A stretch of DNA of 64,000 bases. Source: Ignavibacteriaceae bacterium. GTDB lineage: Bacteria; Bacteroidota; Ignavibacteria; Ignavibacteriales; Ignavibacteriaceae. Under the pieces are notes generated by a model. It saw only the letters and a list, made by a program, of their open reading frames with translations, searched no databases and was not told the origin of the DNA. The translations under genes were made by a program, and so were the position numbers. Shown here piece after piece: positions 56,423 through 64,000 of this stretch. The stretch's first letter is position 1; every line of letters begins with the position of its first letter. Location of the stretch: contig JABWCL010000003.1 in NCBI GenBank assembly GCA_013360295.1, positions 105,041 through 169,040 of the forward strand, written 5' to 3'.

Positions 56423-56815
56423 TCAGTTCAGAGTCTTTTTCAAATAGCAGATGTAAAACTTTTTACAGGTAGCCCGGACATTTTCACTCTCGTCAAACTG
56501 AATATTTTTGTAGATGGCGTAAATGCCCCGCTGGTCTCCGATCTTAAGCAGTGATAAAGCTGCTGCGATCCTTACGGATTCCGATTTAGAATTATGCAGC
56601 TGGCGCATAAGCGGTATGACCGCCTTATCGGATTTGATCTCACCAAGGTAATACGCGGAACTGACCTGTAAGCCTTCGTTCTCGGTATTTATTCCGGTGA
56701 TGTAATTTTGTTCTGCCAGTTCAATGCTTCCTCTCTTGAGAGGGGCAGGATCTTTTGCAGAGACGGTAACAACAGAGATCGTAACAATAATCATAATTGC
56801 GAATAACTTTTTCAT
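56423..56815 (-). CDS. Exported HEAT-repeat protein
   Basis: 130 residues with a signal peptide (about 1-21). Two to three HEAT units follow: VSSAYYLGEIKSDKAVIPLMRQLHNSKSE, VRIAAALSLLKIGDQRGIYAIYKNIQ and the last, which is partial. A small periplasmic interaction scaffold is inferred. Partner unknown. Confidence 0.85.
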   Translation of the reverse strand: MKKLFAIMIIVTISVVTVSAKDPAPLKRGSIELAEQNYITGINTENEGLQVSSAYYLGEIKSDKAVIPLMRQLHNSKSESVRIAAALSLLKIGDQRGIYAIYKNIQFDESENVRATCKKFYICYLKKTLN

Positions 56816-56983
56816 AGCGGCACTCCTTTAAAATATTTTCGGTACAAATATGTGAGGTCTTTGCGAAAAATAAAACGGAATTACCACAAAAGGCAGTCCG
56901 GGATGATATCCGGTGATAAAGTTAAGTCGAACGAAAATTTTCCTTATATTAAACCGATATAAAAATTATTTTACGGATGTCAG

Positions 56984-58801
56984 ATGGTGTTCAGGTTCTT
57001 ACTTCTTTTACTCTTTACAGGATATTTTTTACACGCGCAGGATCTGCTCCCCAAGCGTGAATTCCGTTCCGTTTGGATAGCCAGTGTCAGTAATATTGAC
57101 TGGCCCACGAGTAAAAATCTTACCCCCGCGCAGCAAAGAGCGGAATTTATCAGCATTCTTGATAAGCACGCGCTGAATAAAATTAACTGCGTCGTCGTTC
57201 AGATACGCCCCTCCTGCGATGCCTTTTACCAGAGTTCAATTGAACCCTGGTCGGAGTGGCTTACCGGGACACAGGGGACTCCCCCGAATCCCTTTTACGA
57301 CCCGTTAACTTTTATGATTGAAGAAACCCATAAACGGGGAATGGAATTCCACGCGTGGTTTAACCCATATCGCGCTGTTATGAGTTCAAGCGCCAGCGTT
57401 CACTCAACCCACGTATCAAAAAAGCATCCGGACTGGGTACGCAGTTACGGGCAATACAAATGGCTGGATCCAGGACTGCCCCAGGTACGCGACTACTCCC
57501 TTTCCGTAATAACAGATGTGATTAAAAGATACGACATAGACGGTGTCCACTTCGATGATTATTTCTATCCCTATCCGATAGCCGGGACTGATTTCCCTGA
57601 TGATTCCACATTTATTCGTTATCCAAGAGGATTTACAAACAAAAGTGACTGGAGAAGAGATAATATCAACATTTTCCTCCAATCGGTTTATGATACAATA
57701 AGATGTATGCGCAAACACGTGAAGTTCGGAATCTCCCCTTTTGGTATCTGGCGGAATCAGTCCACCGATCCTCTCGGTTCCGCTACAAGCGGTTTCCAGG
57801 CTTATGATCAGCAGTTCGCCGATTCACGTAAATGGGTACAAATGGGCTGGCTTGATTATATCGCGCCTCAGGTTTACTGGAATATCGGATATGCGCCAGC
57901 AAAATACGAAGTGCTTGTTCCCTGGTGGGCAAATAATTCATTTCAGAGGCATCTCTATATAGGGATGGCGGCGTATAAAATTAATTCCAGTACCCAGGAT
58001 ACTTTATGGTTCAACCCCACGCAGATGCCAACACAATTACGGCTAAATCGTAATACACCGAATGTCCGCGGACAAATTTTCTTCAGTTCAAAATCAATAA
58101 CAAATAATCCGCTTGGTTTCCAGGATTCATTACGACAGAAATTATTCAAGTATCCTGCTCTGATTCCTGAAATGCCGTGGCTCGATTCTATAGCGCCAAA
58201 TGAACCGGCTTCAGTTAGTACGGTTAAAGACAGCACCAGGATTACTATCAGCTGGTCTACACCGCCTGCAGCTTCAGACGGAGACCTGCCTTACTATTAT
58301 CTTGTTTATAAATTCCCGAATCAGGACTCTGTGGATTTTAGTGATCTTAAATATCTTTATAAAAGACTTAAAAGCGATTCATTAAAGCTTGTTGACTCTC
58401 GTCCCGCGGGCTCTCAGAATGAAGTGATATACGGTTTAACTGCACTCGACAGGCTGCACAATGAGACGGACCCCATCATCATCAGGGTTGATCTCACAAG
58501 AATGGATAAGGAGCCCGTTGATGTAAAGCAGATACGGCTCTATGAGAATTATCCTAATCCGTTTTATGTTACAACGACTATAGAATACTATCTGCCCCGC
58601 CCATCACAAGTGAAAATTGAAATAGTAAATCTTCTCGGCGAGGTAATGCAGGTTCCGGTTAACGGAGAGTCCGCTGCAGGCAGGCACTCAGTAGAAATAA
58701 GCGCCGCATCTCCTTCAGGACCGCTTGCGCCCGGAATTTATTTCTACCGCCTGAAAGCAGGAAACTCGATGCTCAGCGGTAAGATGATTATACTCAAATA
58801 G
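56984..58801 (+). CDS. GHL10-type glycoside hydrolase with T9SS sorting tail
   Basis: 605 residues with a signal peptide (about 1-18). REFRSVWIASVSNIDWP, KINCVVVQIRPSCDAFYQS and MEFHAWFNPYRA are signatures of the GHL10 (DUF187) family, related to GH13-type barrels; YDIDGVHFDDYFYPYP supplies likely acid residues. A fibronectin-III-like segment (about 410-500) precedes the T9SS tail (about 515-605) with NYPNPF and GIYFYRLKAGNSMLSGK. Homologues act on peptidoglycan or glucans in some bacteria; substrate unproven. Confidence 0.9.
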   Translation: MVFRFLLLLLFTGYFLHAQDLLPKREFRSVWIASVSNIDWPTSKNLTPAQQRAEFISILDKHALNKINCVVVQIRPSCDAFYQSSIEPWSEWLTGTQGTPPNPFYDPLTFMIEETHKRGMEFHAWFNPYRAVMSSSASVHSTHVSKKHPDWVRSYGQYKWLDPGLPQVRDYSLSVITDVIKRYDIDGVHFDDYFYPYPIAGTDFPDDSTFIRYPRGFTNKSDWRRDNINIFLQSVYDTIRCMRKHVKFGISPFGIWRNQSTDPLGSATSGFQAYDQQFADSRKWVQMGWLDYIAPQVYWNIGYAPAKYEVLVPWWANNSFQRHLYIGMAAYKINSSTQDTLWFNPTQMPTQLRLNRNTPNVRGQIFFSSKSITNNPLGFQDSLRQKLFKYPALIPEMPWLDSIAPNEPASVSTVKDSTRITISWSTPPAASDGDLPYYYLVYKFPNQDSVDFSDLKYLYKRLKSDSLKLVDSRPAGSQNEVIYGLTALDRLHNETDPIIIRVDLTRMDKEPVDVKQIRLYENYPNPFYVTTTIEYYLPRPSQVKIEIVNLLGEVMQVPVNGESAAGRHSVEISAASPSGPLAPGIYFYRLKAGNSMLSGKMIILK

Positions 58802-58898
58802 TACATTTGGTGATTCCTGAAGATAATTATGAAGACTCTTCTGTTTACAGATATCTCACCGAAGCAGGCCAGTTAAATGTCCAAATACATTTAAAATG

Positions 58899-58931
58899 GA
58901 AATGGCGAGGTTCTAATCCCTCGCCATTTTT
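58899..58931 (+). terminator. Bidirectional terminator
   Basis: AAATGGCGAGG (58900-58910) pairs with CCTCGCCATTT (58919-58929), followed by TT. Located between the convergent hydrolase and FG-GAP genes. A and T tracts on both sides suggest it works both ways. Confidence 0.85.
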
Positions 58932-58965
58932 CAGACTTTATTTTTTCTGACAGCTTATTCTTTTC

Positions 58966-61914
58966 TCACTTCAGAAGAACCAGTTTCTTTGTTGAAGTGA
59001 ATCCGCCCGCTTCAAGTTTATACATATACACACCTGAAGACAGCCCGTACCGTGAAGAATCAAATATGAAGTTATGCGGTCCGGCTTCCTTTTCCTCGTT
59101 TACAAGTGTTACCACCTCGTTGCCAAGAACATCATAAACCCTGAGTGTAACTCTCGCGGCCACCGCAAGCCTGTAACGGATATTCGTGACCGGATTAAAA
59201 GGATTCGGGTAATTCTGTAATAGTTCGTAATTCATCTCATTCCCGATAATATCGTTACCTGTTCCGACGATTACTTTGTACCCTCCCGCAAAAACTATGA
59301 TCTGGCCGTCTCTCGATCCTGCGGCAAAATCAGGAACATTGCTCTTATCGATATCATCAATACCCCAGATACACTCAGCAGCATAACTCCCCCCTGTACC
59401 AAATGAATGGGTGAATATGGCAGTACCCGTCTTTCCGTCGTGAACACTTGCTTTGTTGTCCAGAGAAGCCATTCCCAGTTCAGGAATGGAATCATTATTT
59501 AGATCGCCTATCAATCCTGCCCCGAGTATATTGTTACCTGACTGAGTTGTCCAGATTGTGCTCCCGGTGGCTCCGTCAAGCAAGTATAGCGTAGGGATAA
59601 GCGCACTTACTAAAATATCTTTTACTCCGTTTCCGTTCATATCCGGAACAAGGATCAGGTCCTCGACAAATGAATTGCCGATAGAGGTGGTCCAGAGTAT
59701 CTGCCCTTGCTCGCCGTCAACCGCTTTTATGTTTCCGTAAATATCACCGTAAACAAGGTCAGATGAAGCAGTCCGTCCTATATCCGGAACTTCAACCATT
59801 CCCCAGACACCTCCCGCGGTTTGTACCGACCAGATCAATTGCCCGGTCTTGTTGAATCCAAAAATCTCACCGGTAGTACTCCCTGCCTGCCTAGATCCGA
59901 ACGCGCCGCCAACATCCGTCGAAACAACAGCATCTTTCAGTTTCGACTGTGAACTCTGGTCAATCCTCCATAGTTCTCCTCCGGTCATACCGTTCAGCAG
60001 GTAAACCGAAAATCTTCCAAGCCCGCTAAATTCATTTCCGCTTGCAGTAGCGAGAACATCAGGTTTACCGTCATTGTTCCAGTCACGTTTTGTATCAATA
60101 CCGTTAATATCCCCCTGATCATAATTCACGGGATCTCCTACCTCCCACAGCATTTCTCCTGTGGCCGCGTTTATTGCAATTATGGATTCACTTCCTCCGC
60201 CGGTGCCAATTACTATATCATCAATACCATCGCCTGTCAGGTCACTTATCAACTGGAATGCCTCCAGCCGGTTGATATTTCCTGTGTTGTTGTTATTGGG
60301 CGCGAGGTTGTATGTCCAAAGAACGTCAGGAGTAACAGAACTGTTTCCGTTGTAGGCAATGAGATAATAATTATCTGTTGCTACGAGCAAATCCGTCACC
60401 CCGTCCTTATTCAGATCGCCGGCATTCTTAATAAATCGGGCTGTCAGATCATCAGCACTGGTTGCCGGATTATCAGGGATCACTCCCCTCCATAGTACCG
60501 CTCCGAGTGTGGAATCGTGAAGCTGGCAAAGCGCGTTTAAAGGAAGTTTTATCAGGTTTCCGTTTGATGCGTTCGAATAAATCAGCAATGTATCGGCATA
60601 CTCCCCTAAAACAGGAGGCGAGAACCAAAGCCTGATATTCTTCTTCGTAAGCGAGTCTATGCTGAAACTGCCATAATTATCATAGAAATAAAACTTTTTA
60701 TCTTTAACTGACATTGAATCTACATTGAGCACGCCGGATCCTTCATTCATAATATCAAAAGCAAAGTAAGATGTACTGTTCCTCCGTTTTTGCCCGTAAC
60801 TGATCTGATCGTGCGAAAGATCAAGATAAGGGAGAGTATAGACTCCCCTCCCCTGCATCTTAACTTTACTGAACACAAAGTTAGGATCATTATGATAAAT
60901 AAAAATGGAATCGTTATAAACTATGTTGGCTGTAGGCTTAAAACTCAGTTTATATGCCTTAATACTATCCGGCTTAATGGTTGATGGAACCGTCATTTCA
61001 AAAGTGAAATCCGGGTTACTTACCCTGAAAGAATCAATAACCAGGTTGGCTGTACCATAATTTTTTATTAACACATCAAAAGAGCGTGTTGAGTCAACCT
61101 GTACATTAGCAAAATTAATGCTTGGATTAAGGAGAGTTATTCCCGGTGAGCCTGAACCGCGAAGGTCATACTTGAATAAGGCTCTGCCCGAAGAAGCGCC
61201 GATCGGTTCAGCCATAAGCCATAGGTAATTGCCGTCCCAGGCCAGCCCCCTCGGATTCTGCCTTGTTCCCGGCAGTTCGGGTACGTGGAATGAAAAAAGT
61301 GTGTCTTCAGTCGGGATATGCACGGCATAAATATTCTCGGCATCCCCCTGAAAGCCATCCATAACATAAAAAAGCGTATCACCTTTGATTGTCACCCCCT
61401 GTGGCTGTAAACCGAATACGCTTATTGTATCTACAATTTGTTTTGATACTGGATCAATCTTGTAAACTCCTGCCTGCGCGTCCGGATAATAAACCGATAC
61501 CCATATACCGGTTCCGTCCCAGGCCGCACCGCCAATATACCAGGAACCCCACTGGTTTGTCAAAATGGAATCCAGCACTTGTCCCGCCGGTGAAACTTTC
61601 ATTATATCGCCCCTTGCTGTCTTCCTGTCGATATACCACCAGTTAACGCCGTCCTGTGCCAAACCCTGCGATTCCCTGATAGTAGCATAATTTATCTGGA
61701 AGGAATCTACGGCCACGCCGGTCATATCCAGTCCCATTAACTTCCCCTTACCCGCGGTTGATGAACCGCTGGACATCCATAAAAGCCCGTCCTTGTAAAC
61801 TAACCCGTACCCCTGGTCATAATAGGAAGCCCTGGGGAGAGGGATAGTCTGAAGCAGGCTCTGTGCGAATGCAAGACCGCAAAAGAAAAGAGACAGAAAA
61901 AATACTTTCATCAT
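58966..61914 (-). CDS. Large secreted FG-GAP/choice-of-anchor-D protein with T9SS tail
   Basis: 982 residues with a signal peptide (about 1-17). About 20-260: a NHL- or YncE-like propeller (WDGTGIWVSVYYPD, LAWDGNYLWLMAE). About 265-465: two choice-of-anchor D / ASPM-SPD-2-like Ig folds (SINFANVQVDSTRSFDVLIKNYG). About 475-880: FG-GAP/PQQ-like repeats with calcium-loop motifs such as DLNKDGVTDLL, DLTGDGIDDIVIG and DMNGNGVKDIL. The end (about 890-982) has NYPNPFNPVTNIRYRL and GVYMYKLEAGGFTSTKKLVLLK, the T9SS sorting domain. A surface adhesion or structural role is inferred. Confidence 0.9.
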   Translation of the reverse strand: MMKVFFLSLFFCGLAFAQSLLQTIPLPRASYYDQGYGLVYKDGLLWMSSGSSTAGKGKLMGLDMTGVAVDSFQINYATIRESQGLAQDGVNWWYIDRKTARGDIMKVSPAGQVLDSILTNQWGSWYIGGAAWDGTGIWVSVYYPDAQAGVYKIDPVSKQIVDTISVFGLQPQGVTIKGDTLFYVMDGFQGDAENIYAVHIPTEDTLFSFHVPELPGTRQNPRGLAWDGNYLWLMAEPIGASSGRALFKYDLRGSGSPGITLLNPSINFANVQVDSTRSFDVLIKNYGTANLVIDSFRVSNPDFTFEMTVPSTIKPDSIKAYKLSFKPTANIVYNDSIFIYHNDPNFVFSKVKMQGRGVYTLPYLDLSHDQISYGQKRRNSTSYFAFDIMNEGSGVLNVDSMSVKDKKFYFYDNYGSFSIDSLTKKNIRLWFSPPVLGEYADTLLIYSNASNGNLIKLPLNALCQLHDSTLGAVLWRGVIPDNPATSADDLTARFIKNAGDLNKDGVTDLLVATDNYYLIAYNGNSSVTPDVLWTYNLAPNNNNTGNINRLEAFQLISDLTGDGIDDIVIGTGGGSESIIAINAATGEMLWEVGDPVNYDQGDINGIDTKRDWNNDGKPDVLATASGNEFSGLGRFSVYLLNGMTGGELWRIDQSSQSKLKDAVVSTDVGGAFGSRQAGSTTGEIFGFNKTGQLIWSVQTAGGVWGMVEVPDIGRTASSDLVYGDIYGNIKAVDGEQGQILWTTSIGNSFVEDLILVPDMNGNGVKDILVSALIPTLYLLDGATGSTIWTTQSGNNILGAGLIGDLNNDSIPELGMASLDNKASVHDGKTGTAIFTHSFGTGGSYAAECIWGIDDIDKSNVPDFAAGSRDGQIIVFAGGYKVIVGTGNDIIGNEMNYELLQNYPNPFNPVTNIRYRLAVAARVTLRVYDVLGNEVVTLVNEEKEAGPHNFIFDSSRYGLSSGVYMYKLEAGGFTSTKKLVLLK

Positions 61915-61943
61915 CGCTCCTGAACTAATTTAACAGAGATAAA

Positions 61944-62351
61944 CTAATACCGTGGATTAGCCTTAATCCACTCTTTAATATAATCAGCAATCTGATGTGT
62001 AGGCGCCCCGGGGGTAAATAATTCCCCTATACCCGCTTCCTTCAGCTTTGCTATATCTTCTTCGGGAATAATTCCGCCTCCGGTCAGGAGAACGTCGTTC
62101 ATCCCTTTTTCATTCATAAGTCCGCGGATCTTTGGAAAGATCGTCATATGCGCGCCGGATAGTATGCTTATCCCTATCACATCAACGTCTTCCTGAAGAG
62201 CGGCTTCAACAATCATCTCCGGGGTTTGCCGTAGCCCCGTATAAATAACTTCCATACCGGCATCGCGCAGTGCGGCCGCAATAACTTTTGCGCCTCTGTC
62301 GTGCCCGTCTAACCCGGCTTTTGCAATTAATACTCTGATCTTACGTTCCAT
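61944..62351 (-). CDS. Cobalamin-binding subunit, methylmalonyl-CoA mutase C-terminal type
   Basis: 135 residues, just the B12-binding Rossmann domain. [15 protein letters not shown] has the DxHxxG motif whose His replaces the lower axial base; [10 protein letters not shown] and [11 protein letters not shown] complete the site. It needs a separate catalytic mutase subunit, which is not nearby. Could serve methylmalonyl-CoA, isobutyryl-CoA or ethylmalonyl-CoA mutase. It abuts the HIT gene end (62351/62352). Confidence 0.93.
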   Translation of the reverse strand: MERKIRVLIAKAGLDGHDRGAKVIAAALRDAGMEVIYTGLRQTPEMIVEAALQEDVDVIGISILSGAHMTIFPKIRGLMNEKGMNDVLLTGGGIIPEEDIAKLKEAGIGELFTPGAPTHQIADYIKEWIKANPRY

Positions 62352-62774
62352 CTATTTCTCCTGTGGTGGTAAAAATAATCTGATTTTGTCTCCGGTAAGT
62401 CTCATCTCACCGTCGTTATATTTTTTAAGATTCATCTTGAACTTGAATGGGTCTGTATCGAACCTGGGAATAATATGAATGTGGCAGTGAAAAACCGTCT
62501 GCCCTGCAGCCGGGCCATTATTGGAAAGGACATTAAAACCCGCTGCTCCCAGTCCCCTCACAACCGCACCGGATATGTCCTGAACTTTAAGGAACAGCCT
62601 TGAAAGGTACTCCTCCGGGACAGAAAGAAGATCTTCCGAATGATGCTTGGGTACAACAAGGGTATGCCCAAAATTGAATGGCCGGATATCAAGGAAAGAG
62701 ATAACGAGGCTATCCTCATATATTATTTCCGCGGGTGTTTTACGGTTAATAATTGAACAAAAGACACAATTCAT
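62352..62774 (-). CDS. HIT family nucleotide hydrolase
   Basis: 140 residues. CVFCSIINRKTPAEIIYED opens the fold, with two zinc-type cysteines (C3 and C6); the HIT triad is HCHIHIIPRF near residue 96-105. HIT enzymes cleave nucleotide phosphoramidates or sulfates such as AMP-lysine. It is one base ahead of the B12 subunit gene, so co-transcribed, with no obvious pathway link. Confidence 0.94.
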   Translation of the reverse strand: MNCVFCSIINRKTPAEIIYEDSLVISFLDIRPFNFGHTLVVPKHHSEDLLSVPEEYLSRLFLKVQDISGAVVRGLGAAGFNVLSNNGPAAGQTVFHCHIHIIPRFDTDPFKFKMNLKKYNDGEMRLTGDKIRLFLPPQEK

Positions 62775-62924
62775 ACCTAAAAATAATTAAAAATTAAGAA
62801 TTAATAATTATGAATTTTCATCCTGACGCAATCCAATTAATCAATAATTTTGGCACAGGCCTTTACCGTATAAGTTCAATTATTGGAGTCGTGTGAAGTT
62901 CAGTGTAAGAAATAGGCTGAAGAA

Positions 62925-63620
62925 TCAGCGACGGAGTATAAAACTCTTTGAGCTTATAATATTTGTATCAACTTTTACTGTTTCAATAAGCGGGGAATAT
63001 GTTGGTTCATAAAGCAGTAACTTAAACTGATCAGTCACAGTCCTGTAACCAATAATCGCGGGTGAGGCTTCGGATGTTAGTGGAAACTTTACACCAATGC
63101 CAAGCCTCTTGTAATGAAGACGGAAATAACCGTCCTTATTCGTAGTTGCTAAGGGTATGGCTTCTGTCAATTCCATCAGCGGGCGGAATAAATAAAATTC
63201 TCTCTCAATTAGCGTAGTATCATATTTGAGGACATAAATATAAATACTGTTCGTTAACGAATTAAGATTCATCTCAACCGAGTGGGCGCCCGGACTAATC
63301 TGTTCATTATTTATCAGGTAAGTTATCGTATCCCGGGTATAATATGCCAAAACTACCAAAGTTACTTTTGCTGGATAGGGAATAGAAAAATTGATACGCG
63401 TTGAGGGCATGGTTTCGAACGGGCGCTGCTTGCCGATAATTGAGTCACTGAACTCCGCTTCGTAGTGCACTCTCACTCCCTGTAAAGGATTTCCCCCCGC
63501 ATCAACCACCCTGCCGGAAAAGAAGAGATCGCTGTTACTCCCGCCGGCGGGATTGTCTTTATCTGAACAAGAAATAAAAATGACCAGAAATAAAGCTGAA
63601 AGAACAATTAACTTTTTCAT
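62925..63620 (-). CDS. Lipoprotein with carboxypeptidase-regulatory-like domain
   Basis: 231 residues with a lipobox ISC (C18). The segment FSGRVVDAGGNPLQGVRVHYEAE (about 33-55) is typical of CarboxypepD_reg / Ig-like surface domains in Bacteroidota. The rest is beta-rich, with GYFRLHYKRLG. A surface or periplasmic lipoprotein of unknown function. Confidence 0.75.
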   Translation of the reverse strand: MKKLIVLSALFLVIFISCSDKDNPAGGSNSDLFFSGRVVDAGGNPLQGVRVHYEAEFSDSIIGKQRPFETMPSTRINFSIPYPAKVTLVVLAYYTRDTITYLINNEQISPGAHSVEMNLNSLTNSIYIYVLKYDTTLIEREFYLFRPLMELTEAIPLATTNKDGYFRLHYKRLGIGVKFPLTSEASPAIIGYRTVTDQFKLLLYEPTYSPLIETVKVDTNIISSKSFILRR

Positions 63621-63742
63621 AAAATAAAATTAGCTGTTTGGTCTGATTTAAACAAAATTTAATTTCATTAAGTTGTGTTGATCAGCCCTGCGCAATTCCC
63701 TAAACATCCGCGTCATCTGCGTTCCATCTTTCCATAATAAAA

Positions 63743-63775
63743 TAAGGCGCGTCCCCGCACGCGCCTTACCCAAGG
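63743..63775 (-). terminator. Rho-independent terminator for the gene at the right edge
   Basis: TAAGGCGCGT (63743-63752) pairs with ACGCGCCTTA (63759-63768), loop of 6. On the minus strand it is followed by UUUUAUUAUGG. It lies about 40 bases past the stop of the partial gene at 63811. Confidence 0.85.
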
Positions 63776-63810
63776 ATTGTTTCATAATGTTACTGACAAG
63801 CAATTATCCA

Positions 63811-64000
63811 TTATTTTACATACAACATTTTTATACTGTGGCTGTACACCGGGTTTCCCGTTTCTGCATCTCTTACATCCAACCGGCAGATATAAGTTCC
63901 GCTGGCAAGCTTTATCCCTTTTAATTCCTCCGCTATCACGGGGTTTCCGAATTCGTACTCGTAATATCCCGCCGGCTGCTCTCCGTTTACCAATAATGCG
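63811..64000 (-). CDS. 3' end of a secreted protein with T9SS-like tail (partial)
   Basis: The open frame continues past base 64000. The 62 visible residues include VNGEQPAGYYEYEFG, LASGTYICRLDVRDAETG and a final KMLYVK, the second half of a T9SS type A sorting domain. The body of the protein and its start lie outside the window, so the function cannot be named. The apparent TTG start at 63993 is not the true start. Confidence 0.8.
   Translation of the reverse strand, partial: ALLVNGEQPAGYYEYEFGNPVIAEELKGIKLASGTYICRLDVRDAETGNPVYSHSIKMLYVK

Overview
The window looks like chromosomal housekeeping and accessory DNA from an Ignavibacteria-type bacterium (Bacteroidota/Chlorobiota side of the FCB group). 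The reasons are the C-terminal type IX secretion (T9SS) sorting tails with the NYPNP motif on four products, Sec-exported lipoproteins and outer-membrane barrel proteins, moderate GC content, complex I genes, and a Gram-negative envelope gene set (tatC, gmhB-like, lipoproteins). I see no rRNA, tRNA, insertion sequence, prophage or CRISPR array. Assignment below class level is not possible from reading alone.

Layout. 1-2883: the end of an unidentified plus-strand gene, a shared terminator, and a secreted Asp-box (BNR) repeat protein with a T9SS tail. 3140-7409: inositol monophosphatase, nusB, a DUF218 membrane protein, a VanZ-like protein and the NAD(P)HX repair enzyme nnr. 7418-15902 (minus): asnS followed by nuoJ-K-L-M, a NhaD-like Na+/H+ antiporter gene, then nuoN. 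15995-19182: M15 peptidase plus STAS protein, a secreted YHS-type cysteine protein preceded by a possible structured RNA, and citrate synthase. 19322-23994: MFS exporter, VOC protein, phosphofructokinase, class A beta-lactamase, a secreted small protein and a SET-domain protein. 23987-29316 (minus): aroE, a TPR protein, sucC and a delta-1-pyrroline-5-carboxylate dehydrogenase. 29444-31395 (plus): a predicted structured leader, then a compact hisA-like / cyclic-nucleotide-binding / universal stress operon.

31392-38959 (minus) is one tightly packed run: glgA, gmhB-like phosphatase, lipoprotein, outer-membrane protein, glyA, tatC and a polyprenyl diphosphate synthase. 39268-45711 (plus): a lipoprotein, the lower histidine-degradation genes hutI-ftcD-fchA, a NamZ-like muramidase (DUF1343), a CsgG/FlgT-like secreted protein and a membrane-anchored NUC1 nuclease. 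45778-47872: a groESL operon with a readable promoter, a CIRCE operator and a terminator. 47968-54416: a 1343-residue TPR protein with three tandem CbxX/CfxQ AAA+ modules, directly followed by an ABC ATPase and its permease. 54413-64000: DUF985 cupin, M28 peptidase, HEAT protein, a GHL10-type glycoside hydrolase with T9SS tail, a large FG-GAP/choice-of-anchor-D T9SS protein, a B12-binding subunit, a HIT protein, a lipoprotein, and the 3' end of another T9SS-type gene that leaves the window.

The most unusual content is the triple-AAA protein coupled to an ABC exporter. Next come the divergent hisA-like operon with its apparent structured leader, and the antiporter gene sitting between nuoM and nuoN. 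Start codons were re-chosen where the longest frame began at TTG or GTG and a better ATG lay just inside (citrate synthase, TPR protein, cNMP-binding protein, CsgG-like protein). A few genes appear to start at TTG or GTG and are flagged.
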